This document shows positions 18,833 through 28,395 of a DNA stretch of 64,000 bases, in pieces. A program made the translations under genes and the position numbers. The first letter of the stretch is position 1. Each line of letters opens with the position of its first letter. This stretch comes from Comamonadaceae bacterium UBA2121. GTDB taxonomy: Bacteria; Pseudomonadota; Gammaproteobacteria; Burkholderiales; Burkholderiaceae_C. The stretch lies in NCBI GenBank assembly GCA_002331385.1, contig DCYB01000005.1, positions 87,230 to 151,229 of the forward strand, in the 5' to 3' direction. The notes under the pieces were generated by a model. It did no database searches. It was not told where the DNA came from and saw only the letters and a list, made by a program, of their open reading frames with translations.

Positions 18833-19326
18833 GCACACTCAGCGATTTTCAAGTAGCGCGCATCGACGGATCGCCCGTGCGCCTGTCCGACTACCGGGGC
18901 CAGGTGCTGCTCATCGTGAACACCGCCAGCGCGTGCGGATTCACGCCGCAGTTCGCGGACCTTGAGGCGCTGCACAAGCGCTACGGGCCACGTGGACTGG
19001 TGGTGATGGGGTTTCCCTGCAACCAGTTCGGCAAGCAGGACCCAGAGAACAATCTGGTGATTGAAGCGTTCTGCCAGAAGAACTACGGCGTCGATTTCCC
19101 CATGATGGCGAAGGTGGATGTGAACGGGCCGAACGCCATTCCGCTGTTCGACTGGCTGAAAGCGCAAGCCCCGGGCGTGCTGGGCACGCGCGCGATCAAA
19201 TGGAACTTCACCAAGTTCCTGATCGGCCGCGATGGCCGCGTGCTCCAACGCTACGCGCCGCGCACCAAGCCCATGGAACTCGAATCCGATATCGAAGCCG
19301 CGCTGTCCGCTGCGGCGGCGGCCTGA
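18829..19326 (+). CDS. Glutathione peroxidase (Cys type)
   Basis: A 165-residue cytoplasmic glutathione/thioredoxin peroxidase. The signature VNTASACGFTPQF carries the peroxidatic Cys at residue 36, GFPCNQFGKQDP holds the catalytic Gln, and IKWNFTKFLIGRDG the catalytic Trp and Asn. Peroxide or lipid hydroperoxide reduction is the family role. The ATG at 18829 overlaps the exporter stop in an ATGA; an upstream extension of the frame lies inside the exporter gene and is rejected. Confidence 0.93.
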   Translation: MSTLSDFQVARIDGSPVRLSDYRGQVLLIVNTASACGFTPQFADLEALHKRYGPRGLVVMGFPCNQFGKQDPENNLVIEAFCQKNYGVDFPMMAKVDVNGPNAIPLFDWLKAQAPGVLGTRAIKWNFTKFLIGRDGRVLQRYAPRTKPMELESDIEAALSAAAAA

Positions 19327-19352
19327 TTCACGCGATCACACCGCGCGCCGCG

Positions 19353-20042
19353 TCACTGGAGAGACTCGCACTGCACGCGCCGCATCAGATCGGCCAGCGT
19401 CTTGCCGGGCTCGTGGCGAAAGGTTGCATCGAGCACCTCGCACTGGTGAATGCGATCGACGCGGAAGGTGCGGAAGTCCTCGCGCAACTCGCACCATGCC
19501 GACAGCGTCCACACCTTGCCCCAATACAGACAGGCCAACGGCCGCACGCGCCGCGCGCTCGGCTGGTCCTCCAGATCGAGGTACGCCAGTTGCACCATTC
19601 GCCTGCCATGCGCCGCCTCGCGCAGGGCGCGCAAGGTGTCCTGCGTGCGCGCATCCAGTCCGCTGCCGGGGGCGAACAAGGCCTGTGCCTGCGCGGCCAC
19701 GCGCGCCTGCGGCGTCAGCACTGAAAGAATCTTGCCGAGTGCGCTTTCCATGTCGAGCGCCAGACCGCTGTCCAGCCAGCTTTGCGCCACGCGCGCGGCG
19801 ATGACCAATGCATCGGCTTCGGCCTGCGTGAACATCAGCGGGGGCAGTTCGAACCCGGCCCCCAGCCGGTAGCCCACGCCCGCCTCTCCTTCGATGGGCA
19901 CGCCCTGATGCTGCAGGTCCGCCACGTCGCGGTAGATGGTGCGCAGCGACACCTCCAGCCGCTGCGCCAGAAACGCAGCCGTGGACAGCCGCCGCCCACG
20001 GATGAGCTGCACGATCTGGAAAAGGCGGTCGGCACGGCGCAT
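19353..20042 (-). CDS. YafY-type HTH–WYL transcriptional regulator
   Basis: The 229-residue protein has an N-terminal winged helix (RRADRLFQIVQLIRGRRLSTAAFLAQRLEVSLRTIYRDVADL) and a C-terminal WYL domain (MVQLAYLDLEDQPSARRVRPLACLYWGKVWTLSAW), where the usual W-Y-L residues are partly replaced. WYL regulators of the YafY type often control an adjacent gene; the VOC gene 79 bases upstream on the same strand is the nearest candidate. The ligand is unknown. Confidence 0.88.
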   Translation of the reverse strand: MRRADRLFQIVQLIRGRRLSTAAFLAQRLEVSLRTIYRDVADLQHQGVPIEGEAGVGYRLGAGFELPPLMFTQAEADALVIAARVAQSWLDSGLALDMESALGKILSVLTPQARVAAQAQALFAPGSGLDARTQDTLRALREAAHGRRMVQLAYLDLEDQPSARRVRPLACLYWGKVWTLSAWCELREDFRTFRVDRIHQCEVLDATFRHEPGKTLADLMRRVQCESLQ

Positions 20043-20121
20043 GGCAAATCAGGGCGCGAAGTGGGAAGCGGCAAGGGGTGTCATGTTACGCGCGCCCGGG
20101 CCATGCAGTGCGTGAACGCTG

Positions 20122-20517
20122 TCAGCGCGACATGGCGTGCAAGCCGATGGTGTTGCCCTCGGTGTCACGCACGTGCGCCATGAAGCCGATGCCCTTGGGC
20201 AGTTCGATGCAGCCGTCCAGCACCTGTCCGCCCGCACCCGGCACACGCGCCAGCGCGGCCTCTACGCTGGGCGAGCAATCGAGATAGATGCGCACGCCCG
20301 CATCATGCGACGGCTTGGCCGCACCGCCGCCCACCAGGCAGCCGCCCGTGGCCGGACATTGGTGCTCGAACACCACCATGGGCGCGCCGCCAAAGTCTTC
20401 GCTGTACATCGTGCAGCCGAGCACGGTTTCGTAGAACGTCTGCGCACGCGGCAGATCGGTGCAGGGAATTTCGAACCAGTTGATGACGCTGGAAATCGAT
20501 GGGGTGTTGTCAGCCAT
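20122..20517 (-). CDS. VOC family protein (glyoxalase/bleomycin-resistance fold)
   Basis: A 131-residue single-domain VOC protein: INWFEIPCTDLPRAQTFYETVLG, VVFEHQCPATGGCLVGG, and a C-terminal GFMAHVRDTEGNTIGLHAM. This resembles small glyoxalase-like proteins that are often paired with YafY regulators. The start MADNTPSISS at 20517 follows a GGAGCTC ribosome site; an upstream extension to 20553 is unlikely. Confidence 0.85.
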   Translation of the reverse strand: MADNTPSISSVINWFEIPCTDLPRAQTFYETVLGCTMYSEDFGGAPMVVFEHQCPATGGCLVGGGAAKPSHDAGVRIYLDCSPSVEAALARVPGAGGQVLDGCIELPKGIGFMAHVRDTEGNTIGLHAMSR

Positions 20518-20600
20518 GGGAGCTCCTGTAGAAAAAATTGAACAGGACTCCATGCTGATGGGGGGCTGCTGACAGCGTGGTGTCAGCAGCCTGTCACGGC

Positions 20601-21476
20601 TCAGCCCGCGCTGGCGGCGCGCACGCGCCGGGCGCGCTCGAGTTGCTGGCCCACGTGGCGCGCCTGCATGCCGTACATGTCGGCAAAGGCGTCGACCGTG
20701 GCCGCGCCGCTGGCCTCGAAGGCGCGCAGCAGTGCTTCGTCACGCGCGTGGTTGCCAGCGACCTCGGCCATGGCTTCGTCGAGCAAGGCGTTCGTCGCAT
20801 CATCTCGCCCGCGCACCAATTGCAGGTAGTCTTCGCGCGACATGCCGGAGGCCTCGAACGCCATGGCCATGCGGCGGCGCAGCTTCTGCGTCATGTCTTC
20901 ACCGTCGCGTGGCTTGCGGCGGCGGAAGACTTCTACCAGCGCATGGAACACATGCTCCGGCGCCATCTGCTCGACCACTTGTCCATCCAGGTCGTGGCGC
21001 GGCATGCCTTGCGCCACCGCATTCAGGTAGCGCGTGGAGCGCGTATGGATGCCCAGCGCCAACTTCAGATCGGCGGGCGCAAACACGCCGGGCTGCGCGG
21101 CTTCGAGGTCCTGGAAAATACCGCGCTTGAGCGGCTTGGGCTGCTCGCCAAACAACTGCGGATACAGCGCCTGCAACTGCTGCAGTGCCGGATTCTGGCG
21201 GCGCTGGGGTGCGGCAGGCTTGTCCTGCGGCTGTGCAGGCGTCGCTGCACCCGGCGCGGCGTCCGCACCGTTTGCCGCGCGCGCCTTCTTGTTGTGGCGA
21301 CGCCCGCCACGCTTGCGTCGTGGTGCGCCATCAGCCTTGTCAGCCGGTGCTTGTGCATTCTCCGCAGGTGCGGCCTGCGGCGAGCCATCCTGCGGGGCGC
21401 TCGCCGCAGTCGCCTCGGCACCCGCCGGTTCAGCATTCATGGCGGCCTTGTCGGCGTCAGTCACGGAAGAGTTCAT
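20601..21476 (-). CDS. ProQ/FinO-domain RNA-binding protein
   Basis: The 291-residue protein has an Ala/Pro-rich N-terminal region with a basic patch (RRKRGGRRHNKKAR). A ProQ/FinO domain follows (LQALYPQLFGEQPKPLKRGIFQDL to LALGIHTRSTRYLNAVAQG), and then a long helical C-terminus. ProQ proteins bind structured RNAs and act as sRNA/mRNA chaperones. The extra C-terminal helical region is longer than in enterobacterial ProQ. Start MNSSVTDADK at 21476 chosen over an extension to 21518. Confidence 0.87.
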   Translation of the reverse strand: MNSSVTDADKAAMNAEPAGAEATAASAPQDGSPQAAPAENAQAPADKADGAPRRKRGGRRHNKKARAANGADAAPGAATPAQPQDKPAAPQRRQNPALQQLQALYPQLFGEQPKPLKRGIFQDLEAAQPGVFAPADLKLALGIHTRSTRYLNAVAQGMPRHDLDGQVVEQMAPEHVFHALVEVFRRRKPRDGEDMTQKLRRRMAMAFEASGMSREDYLQLVRGRDDATNALLDEAMAEVAGNHARDEALLRAFEASGAATVDAFADMYGMQARHVGQQLERARRVRAASAG

Positions 21477-21677
21477 GTGCAATCCATCGTGCCGCCCCAT
21501 TGGCGGCACTCCTGTCAATCAAAACACTCCATCATGCCATTGTTGCAATATCCAGCCCGGATTCCGGCCTGAGGAACGGCTTGTAACCGCGCCCGTATGG
21601 CACTCGGCGGCAATGCGTCCTATGCTCTGCCTGAAGAGACAAGCCACTGCGGTGGAATCCAACAAGAGGCCGAGCAG

Positions 21678-23993
21678 ATGTCAGCAATCGATGCCAGCAC
21701 CGGCGCTTCCATGCGCCCGCACAGCGCGCACTGGGGTGCGTTTTCCGCCGCATGGGACGGCCATGCGCTCACCGTGCAACCGCACCCGGACGATCCCGAT
21801 CCCAATCCCATCATCGACAACCTGATCGATGCGTTGCGTCATCCGGTGCGCGTGGCGCGGCCCGCCGTGCGCAAAGGCTGGCTGGAGCAAGGCCCCGGCC
21901 CGGACGCACGGCGCGGACAGGACGAGTACGTGGAAATGGAGTGGGACGAGGTACTGGATCGCCTCGCCGCCGAACTGCGCCGCGTGCAGCAACAGCACGG
22001 TTGCGAGGCGATTTTCGGCGGCTCGTATGGCTGGTCCAGCGCGGGCCGGTTCCACCACGCGCAAAGCCAGGTGCACCGCTTCCTGAACACCACCCTGGGC
22101 GGTTACGTGCGCTCGGTGAACACCTATAGCGCTGGTGCGGCCATGCCCTTGCTGCCGCATGTGATCGGCGCGATGGAGCAGGTTGCCAAGCAGAACGTCA
22201 CGCTGGAACAGTTGGCCGAGCACACCGAGATCGTGCTGGCGTTTGGCGGCATGGCGCTCAAGAATTCGCGCGTGGCCTCCGGTGGCGTGAGTCGCCATAC
22301 CGAGCGCGGTGCCATGCGTGCGGCGGCTGCGCGCGGCTGTCGCTTTGTCAACATCAGTCCGCTGCGCGTGGACTTGCCCGAAGAGCTGAACGCCGAATGG
22401 CTCGCACCCGTGCCGATGACGGACACGGCGTTGATGCTTGGCCTCGTGCATCAACTGCATGCGGACGGCACGCTCGACCGGGACTACATCGAGCGCTGCT
22501 GCCACGGCTGGGGCGTGTTTGAAGACTATCTGCTGGGCCGTGCAGATGGCATCGTCAAGGATTGCGCGTGGGCTGCCGGCATCTGCGGCATCGACGCCGC
22601 GCAACTCGTGGCGCTGGCCCGTTCGCTGGTGGGCAAGCGCGTGTTGATCACGGTGTCGCATTCGCTGCAACGCTCCGAGCATGGCGAACAGCCCGTTTGG
22701 ATGGGCGCGGTGCTGGCCGCAGCGCTGGGCCAGTTGGGCCTGCCCGGTGGCGGCTACAACTATGCGCTCGGCACACTCGCGCACTATGGCCGGCGCAACA
22801 ACGCCACGCCTGTCGCGCCGCTACCGCAGGGCAGCAACGGGGTGAAAGCCTTCATCCCCGTGGCACGCATTGCCGACATGCTGCTGCACCCCGGCGAGCC
22901 GTTTGACTATGACGGCAAGCGCATGCCGTACCCGCACATCCGGCTCGCGTACTGGGCGGGCGGCAATCCGTTTCATCACCATCAGGACTTGCGCCGGCTG
23001 GCCGATGCGTTCCGCACCCTCGACACATTCGTCGTGCACGAAAGCGTGTGGACGGCCACAGCGCGCCATGCCGACATCGTGTTGCCCGCCACGCTCACCC
23101 TGGAGCGCGACGACATTGGCGCAACCGCCAACGATCCGCTGGTGATCGCCATGAAGCGCATGGCCGAACCCTATGCCGAGGCGCGTGATGACTACGACAT
23201 TTTCTGCGCGCTGGCCGACAGGTTGGGCCATCGCGAGGCCTTCAGCGAAGGGCGCGACACGCGCGCCTGGCTCGCGCACTTGTACGAGCACACGCGGCGC
23301 GGGCTGGAAAAGCTGCACCTGCCAGCCCCCAGCTTCGAGGCCTTCTGGGCCCGCGGCGAACTGGAGATCCCCCAACTGCCCGACGACGGCGGGCTGCTGC
23401 GTGCCTTTCGCAACGACCCGGTCAACGCGCCGTTGCCCACACCGAGCGGCAAGGTCCAGATCAGCGCCGATGAGGTCGCCGCGTTCGGCTACGCGGATTG
23501 CCCCGGCCATCCCGCGTGGCTCGCGCCGCAGTTCGCGCCGACCGCTGCCTATCCGCTGTGGCTCGTGGCCAACCAGCCCTACACCAAGCTGCACAGCCAG
23601 CTCGACTTTGGCCGCTACAGCCAGGACAACAAACGGCAAGGCCGCGAAATCTGCCACCTGCACCCCCAAGCCGCCGCAGCGCGTGGCATCCGGGATGGCG
23701 ACATCGTGCGCCTGTACAACGAACTGGGCGCCTGCCTGGCAAGTGTGCGCCTGACCGAAGATGTGCGCGAAGACGTAGTGCAACTGCCCACGGGGGCCTG
23801 GTACGACCCGCGCCCCGATGCGCGCCATGGCGTGGTCTGCGTGCATGGCAATCCCAACATCCTCGCGCGGGATGTGGGCACGTCATCGTTGGGGCAAGGG
23901 TGCGCGGGGCAGATCAGCACGGTGCAGATCGAGCGCTTTGACGGCCCGCTGCCGCCGATCCGCGCGTTCGATCCCCCGCTGATGCGCTATTGA
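21678..23993 (+). CDS. Molybdopterin oxidoreductase, BisC/TorZ-like (DMSO reductase family)
   Basis: About 771 residues. It resembles biotin-sulfoxide/TMAO reductases: SAHWGAFSA at the N-terminus without an Fe-S Cys motif, GGSYGWSSAGRFHHA with the Mo-ligand Ser near residue 121, and a C-terminal dinucleotide-binding domain (VANQPYTKLHSQLDFGRYSQ and GAWYDPR). It probably reduces an S- or N-oxide such as methionine or biotin sulfoxide. There is no twin-arginine signal, so it is likely cytoplasmic. Start 21678 (MSAIDAST) follows a GAGGCCGAGCAG leader; an extension to 21597 has no support. Confidence 0.9.
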   Translation: MSAIDASTGASMRPHSAHWGAFSAAWDGHALTVQPHPDDPDPNPIIDNLIDALRHPVRVARPAVRKGWLEQGPGPDARRGQDEYVEMEWDEVLDRLAAELRRVQQQHGCEAIFGGSYGWSSAGRFHHAQSQVHRFLNTTLGGYVRSVNTYSAGAAMPLLPHVIGAMEQVAKQNVTLEQLAEHTEIVLAFGGMALKNSRVASGGVSRHTERGAMRAAAARGCRFVNISPLRVDLPEELNAEWLAPVPMTDTALMLGLVHQLHADGTLDRDYIERCCHGWGVFEDYLLGRADGIVKDCAWAAGICGIDAAQLVALARSLVGKRVLITVSHSLQRSEHGEQPVWMGAVLAAALGQLGLPGGGYNYALGTLAHYGRRNNATPVAPLPQGSNGVKAFIPVARIADMLLHPGEPFDYDGKRMPYPHIRLAYWAGGNPFHHHQDLRRLADAFRTLDTFVVHESVWTATARHADIVLPATLTLERDDIGATANDPLVIAMKRMAEPYAEARDDYDIFCALADRLGHREAFSEGRDTRAWLAHLYEHTRRGLEKLHLPAPSFEAFWARGELEIPQLPDDGGLLRAFRNDPVNAPLPTPSGKVQISADEVAAFGYADCPGHPAWLAPQFAPTAAYPLWLVANQPYTKLHSQLDFGRYSQDNKRQGREICHLHPQAAAARGIRDGDIVRLYNELGACLASVRLTEDVREDVVQLPTGAWYDPRPDARHGVVCVHGNPNILARDVGTSSLGQGCAGQISTVQIERFDGPLPPIRAFDPPLMRY

Positions 23994-23996
23994 AGC

Positions 23997-25241
23997 TCAG
24001 GCCAGCGCCTCGTCCAGAGCCTCGACCCAGTGGCGCACCGGAATGCCGGTGCCCGACTGCAAGTGCGTGATGCAACCCACGTTGCTCGACAAAATCATCG
24101 CGGGCTGCTCGTTGCCGCAAGCCTCGTCCAGCGCTGCCAGCTTGCGCGCGCGCAGCGTCCTGGACAGCTCCGGCTGCAAGATGGAATACGTGCCCGCCGA
24201 TCCACAGCACAGATGCGATTCGGTGCGCGACACCAGCATCTCGAAACCCAGCTTGGCCAGATCGCGCTCCACGACGCCCTTGAGGCGCTGCGCATGCTGC
24301 AAGGTGCAAGGCGGGTGGTATGCCAGCTTGCCCTGCGGGCGCACGCGGCCTTCCAGTTTCTGCGCCAGCTCGGGCAACATCTGCGGCAACAGTTCGCACA
24401 AATCGCGCGCCAGTTCGCTGATGCGCTGCGCCTTGTCGGCGTAGCGCTTGTCGTCGCGCAGCGCATGCGCGTAGTCCTTGACCATGGCGCTGCAACCCGA
24501 GGCGTTGATCACGATGGCCTCCACCGCGCCCGACGACACCATCGGCCACCAGGCATCGATGTTGGCGCGCATCTGTGCGCGCCCGCCGTTCTGGTCGTTC
24601 AGATGGAACTTCACCGCGCCGCAACAACCCGCCTTGTCCGCAATCACCGTCTGGATGCCCGCTGCATCCAGCACACGCGCGGTGGCGTAGTTGATGTTGG
24701 GAAGCATGGACGGCTGCACGCATCCGGCTAGCAGCAAGACCTTGCGCTTGTGTTCGCGCGTGGGCCATGCGCCATGCTCCGATGTGGGCGGCACCTTGGC
24801 GCGGACGTTGTCGGGCAGCAGGTCGCGCATGGACTGCCCCAGCTTCATCGCGGGCGCAAACAAGGGCGACGTGATGCCCTCTTTCAGTGCCCAGCGCTTG
24901 AGTCGCTCCGCTGCCGGGCGCGGCACTTTTTCATCCACCACCTCGCGTCCAATGTCGAGCAGATGTCCGTACTGCACGCCGCTCGGGCAGGTGCTCTCGC
25001 AATTGCGGCAGGTGAGGCAGCGGTCCAGATGCTCCTGCGTGGCGCGCGTGGGCATCTGGCCCTCCAACACCTGCTTGATGAGATAGATGCGCCCGCGCGG
25101 GCCATCGAGTTCGTCACCAAGCGTCTGATAGGTGGGACATGTCGCGGTACAGAAACCGCAATGCACGCACTTGCGCAGGATGGCCTCGGCCTCCTGCCCT
25201 CGGCGCGTGCCTTGAAATTCGGGGGCGAGCTGGGTTTGCAT
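23997..25241 (-). CDS. glcF: Glycolate oxidase iron-sulfur subunit
   Basis: The 414-residue protein has two 4Fe-4S motifs (CVHCGFCTATCPTY and CLTCRNCESTCPSG) and two CCG domains (LAGCVQPSMLPNINYATARVLD with DKAGCCGAVKFHL, and HPPCTLQHAQRL with CCGSAGTYSILQ). It passes electrons from the flavin subunits of glycolate dehydrogenase to the quinone pool. It starts 33 bases after glcE on the same strand. It converges with the molybdoenzyme gene, leaving three bases between the stops. Confidence 0.95.
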   Translation of the reverse strand: MQTQLAPEFQGTRRGQEAEAILRKCVHCGFCTATCPTYQTLGDELDGPRGRIYLIKQVLEGQMPTRATQEHLDRCLTCRNCESTCPSGVQYGHLLDIGREVVDEKVPRPAAERLKRWALKEGITSPLFAPAMKLGQSMRDLLPDNVRAKVPPTSEHGAWPTREHKRKVLLLAGCVQPSMLPNINYATARVLDAAGIQTVIADKAGCCGAVKFHLNDQNGGRAQMRANIDAWWPMVSSGAVEAIVINASGCSAMVKDYAHALRDDKRYADKAQRISELARDLCELLPQMLPELAQKLEGRVRPQGKLAYHPPCTLQHAQRLKGVVERDLAKLGFEMLVSRTESHLCCGSAGTYSILQPELSRTLRARKLAALDEACGNEQPAMILSSNVGCITHLQSGTGIPVRHWVEALDEALA

Positions 25242-25274
25242 GGGGTCGTCGTGGTCGTTATCTACGGCGGGGCG

Positions 25275-26399
25275 TCACACGCCTGCGCCCATTCGGCCCG
25301 GCTGGAAAATGCCGGACGGATCGAAAGCCTGCTTCAATCGCTTGGCGATGGCAGCCAGTGCCGGTGGCGCGGACGGCGTCGCAGCCGATACGTCTTCAGG
25401 GTGCTCGGGCGCGGCGAACAGCATGGCGCTTCCACCGGCTTGTTGCGCTGCGGCATATAGCGCGGGGCCGCAATCGAGCGGCGCCTGCACCCAGCGCTGC
25501 GCACCATGCCATTCCACCAACGGCGCGGGCACGCCCGCAGGCAGGGTCAGCACGGGCGTGGTCTGCGGCACAGATAGCCGCCACAGCGCCCAATGCGGCT
25601 GGCGCACGCGGTCCTCGAACCACGGCAGCGTCTGGTCGCGGCAGGCCTCCCAAAAGGCGGCACTGCGGCCGTCATCCAGACGCTCGGCGCCCATGCTTTC
25701 GCAGGCTGCGTTCACTGCGGCTCGCGCTCCGCGCAGGCGCACATACAGTTCATGCGTTCCCGCGTCTTCCAGCCAGCACGAGGCGTTCAGCGGCAATGGC
25801 TGGCCGCCCCAGGCGTGCAAGTGCTCCAGCGCTTGCGGCAGGCCGATTTCCAGCCGCAACGTGGCCTGCGCGGGCGGCACGGGCAACACCTTGAGGCTGA
25901 CCTCGGTGATCACGCCCAGCGTTCCCCACGATCCGGCCATGAGGCGCGAGACGTCATACCCCGCCACGTTCTTCATCACCTGCCCGCCAAAGCGCAGCAG
26001 TTCGCCCTGACCGTTGATGATCTCGATGCCCAGCACATAGTCACGCACCGCACCAACGTTGGCGCGCGACGGACCCGAAAGCCCCGCCGCCACCATGCCG
26101 CCCACGGTGCCGCCCGCCATGAGGCGCGGCGGCTCGAATGGCAGGCACTGGCCATGTTGGGCGAGCAAGGCTTCCAGCTCGGCCAGCGGCGTGCCTGCGC
26201 GCACCGTGACCACCAGTTCGCTGGGTTCGTAGTCCACCACTCCAGCGTATGCGCGCATGTCGAGCAACGGCGCGTCGCAACGCGCCACCTCGGCGCCGCC
26301 AATGTGATTCTTGGTGCCGCCACCGCACACGCGCAGGGCATGGCCTTGCTGCGCCGACGCGCGCACTTGTTCAATGATCTGGGAAAGCGCTGATTCCAT
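25275..26399 (-). CDS. glcE: Glycolate oxidase FAD-binding subunit
   Basis: A 374-residue FAD-linked (VAO/PCMH-type) subunit: LRVCGGGTKNHIG and LVVTVRAGTPLAELEALLAQHGQ at the N-terminus, MAGGTVGGMVAAGLSGPSRA and VRDYVLGIEIINGQGELLRFGGQVMKNVAGYD in the FAD domain. With GlcF and a GlcD flavoprotein it oxidises glycolate to glyoxylate. The usual glcD gene is not found upstream or elsewhere in this window. Start MESALSQII at 26399 preferred over an upstream extension to 26426. Confidence 0.93.
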   Translation of the reverse strand: MESALSQIIEQVRASAQQGHALRVCGGGTKNHIGGAEVARCDAPLLDMRAYAGVVDYEPSELVVTVRAGTPLAELEALLAQHGQCLPFEPPRLMAGGTVGGMVAAGLSGPSRANVGAVRDYVLGIEIINGQGELLRFGGQVMKNVAGYDVSRLMAGSWGTLGVITEVSLKVLPVPPAQATLRLEIGLPQALEHLHAWGGQPLPLNASCWLEDAGTHELYVRLRGARAAVNAACESMGAERLDDGRSAAFWEACRDQTLPWFEDRVRQPHWALWRLSVPQTTPVLTLPAGVPAPLVEWHGAQRWVQAPLDCGPALYAAAQQAGGSAMLFAAPEHPEDVSAATPSAPPALAAIAKRLKQAFDPSGIFQPGRMGAGV

Positions 26400-26512
26400 G
26401 CACGCATGGTAGCGCCCACGGTCCATTCTTGCTGCCCAAGCAACGTGAATTTTTTGATAACGGATTGTGAGGGTTTTACCGCCCTATTCCCGCGGCGCCG
26501 AGGTGCCCGCCC

Positions 26513-27022
26513 TCAGTGGCGCGCACGGCGCAGATCTTCGCGCAGCAGATTCAGCGCCAGATCCATTTCCTTCATCAGTTGGGTGCGCGTGAGCTTGTGG
26601 CGCGTGAGTCCGCGTTGCTGCGTGACATAGATGGGCTGCGAGCCATCCGCGCTCTCACGTACCAGATTCAGGGTGACAAAGGTGTTCGTGCCCCTTGCCC
26701 CCTCCGAGGCTGCAACCTGGATCAGCAGCGAGGGCGTTGGCCCGCGATCGCCAGACTCCTGCGTTGACCCGGTGAGCAGATCCACGCCGATGCCCTTCAG
26801 ATAGACCGCAGCACGGCGCTCGATGATGGCGGGTGTAACACCCGCAAAGCGCACCGCCTCGTCCAGTTGGGGCTCCAGCATCACCATGGCATGCACGCCC
26901 CGCAAGACGTCGATGTCACGGCGGGTGATGTCCGTGCTGGCCAGCGCATGCAGAGAAAACACCAGCATCAGCCCTCCCATGAGCAGCCTGCCTGCATGCA
27001 CCCATCGCATCTTCTTGAACAT
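26513..27022 (-). CDS. Secreted or lipid-interface protein of unknown function
   Basis: From the ATG at 27022 (MFKKMRWVHAGRLLMGG) the protein has about 169 residues with a clear N-terminal signal sequence ending near LHALAS. The mature part (TDITRRDIDVLRGVHAMVMLEP through a basic C-terminus, LREDLRRARH) matches no family I recognise. A periplasmic location is likely. It stands alone between glcE and the lactonase gene. Confidence 0.65.
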   Translation of the reverse strand: MFKKMRWVHAGRLLMGGLMLVFSLHALASTDITRRDIDVLRGVHAMVMLEPQLDEAVRFAGVTPAIIERRAAVYLKGIGVDLLTGSTQESGDRGPTPSLLIQVAASEGARGTNTFVTLNLVRESADGSQPIYVTQQRGLTRHKLTRTQLMKEMDLALNLLREDLRRARH

Positions 27023-27194
27023 GGCAACGCTCCTTATTTCAGTGCCAGCAAAGTGACGTGCGAACCCCATTGACTCATAGGACATCTGGATACCAATCAC
27101 ACGCTCGCCGGGACTCTACCCAATGCGGTCGAAACGCCCAAAAGGCTATTTTTGATGGGGACAATGCGCTTCCAAGTTATTTTCAACACCGTGT

Positions 27195-28190
27195 TCATGA
27201 TGCCGTCACATGCCGCGCATCCAGCTCACACCAATGTACCGGCAAGGCCCGAACCTGCGCAGCGGTGTACAGCACCCGACCCGACAGCGGCATGCGCACA
27301 AGCTCATCCGCAGGTCGCCCCCTGGAGGCCGACGTCACCAGCAACTGTGTCACTCCTTCCACGACGCCAAGGCATACCATGGTGGGGCATTGCACGGGAA
27401 CGTCCCACTGCCCCAATTGCTGTCCCGATGGCGCAAAGCACAGGATGCGTGCGCCTTCGTACATCGCGCACCAGTAGTTGCCGTGCGCATCCACCACCGC
27501 TCCGTCCGGTCGCCCGGCGTAGCCCGCCATGCCGGGCTGCCAGCCATCGGGCTTGAAATCGAATTGCTGGAACACCGACGGAATGCCCACCGGATCGCCG
27601 TGCGCATCACAGCGCCAGCGGCGAATCACGTGCGCTGGCGTGTCTGCCCAATACAGGTATTGGCCATCGGGCGACCACGCCAGCCCGTTCGCCGTCGCCA
27701 CGCCCTCCAGCACCCGTCGCACCCACACGCCGGCACGCAGATCGACGCAATACAAACCCGCCACCGATTCACGTGGCCCGCTGGCGGGCTCGTGCACCGT
27801 GCCCACCCAGAAACGCCCCGCCGCATCGCACTTGCCATCGTTGGCGCGCTGCGTGGCAGCATCGAACGGCAAGGTGGCCAACTCCCGCAAGGCACCGCCC
27901 CATTGCGGCGCATAACAGATGCGATCACGCAGCGCCACCACCAGACCCACCGCCACACCGTTCGAGCGGGCGGGCGCAATGCAACCGGGCTCGGACGGCA
28001 TCGCCCAACGCTCGGCGTCTGCCTCCCCGGGACGCCAGCGCACGAGCGCACGTCCGGCAATATCCACGCAATACCACCGCTGCTCCAGCGGATGCCAGAA
28101 AGGAGATTCGCCCAACTGCAGGGCGGGACCGGGCAAGGCCGCCCACGCCGCACCGGGGTCGAGCAAAGGAGAGGAAACGTTCGCAGTCAT
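27195..28190 (-). CDS. SMP-30/gluconolactonase-like protein
   Basis: The 331-residue beta-propeller protein has family landmarks LGESPFWHPLEQRWYCVDI (metal-ligand Glu), RANDGKCDAAGRFWVGT (Asn/Asp), ATANGLAWSPDGQYLYWADT and PDGAVVDAHGNYWCAMYEG (catalytic Asp). These enzymes hydrolyse sugar lactones such as gluconolactone using a divalent metal. No sugar dehydrogenase or transporter is adjacent. Confidence 0.88.
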   Translation of the reverse strand: MTANVSSPLLDPGAAWAALPGPALQLGESPFWHPLEQRWYCVDIAGRALVRWRPGEADAERWAMPSEPGCIAPARSNGVAVGLVVALRDRICYAPQWGGALRELATLPFDAATQRANDGKCDAAGRFWVGTVHEPASGPRESVAGLYCVDLRAGVWVRRVLEGVATANGLAWSPDGQYLYWADTPAHVIRRWRCDAHGDPVGIPSVFQQFDFKPDGWQPGMAGYAGRPDGAVVDAHGNYWCAMYEGARILCFAPSGQQLGQWDVPVQCPTMVCLGVVEGVTQLLVTSASRGRPADELVRMPLSGRVLYTAAQVRALPVHWCELDARHVTAS

Positions 28191-28307
28191 GTCGACTCAT
28201 TATTCATGCGGGCCGGTTTCAGTCCAGTGGCGCTCCCTTCGCAGTGGAACTGCCATGAAATTTTGCCCTGCGTTTCCTGAACGTCTCCAGCGGCTTTCTC
28301 TCGCCCC

Positions 28308-28333
28308 AAAAAAAGACCCGCACTCAGCGGGTC
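28308..28333 (-). terminator. Rho-independent terminator of the amtB operon
   Basis: GACCCGC (28315–28321) pairs with GCGGGTC (28327–28333) over a five-base loop. The seven A's at 28308–28314 give a T7 tract on the minus strand. It lies downstream of the amtB stop at 28396, closing the torF–glnK–amtB operon. Confidence 0.88.
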
Positions 28334-28395
28334 AAGCTCGGAGGAGTCACTCGCGGGAAGGGGCGGATGCCACCACACCCAGCCGCTCCCAGTCA

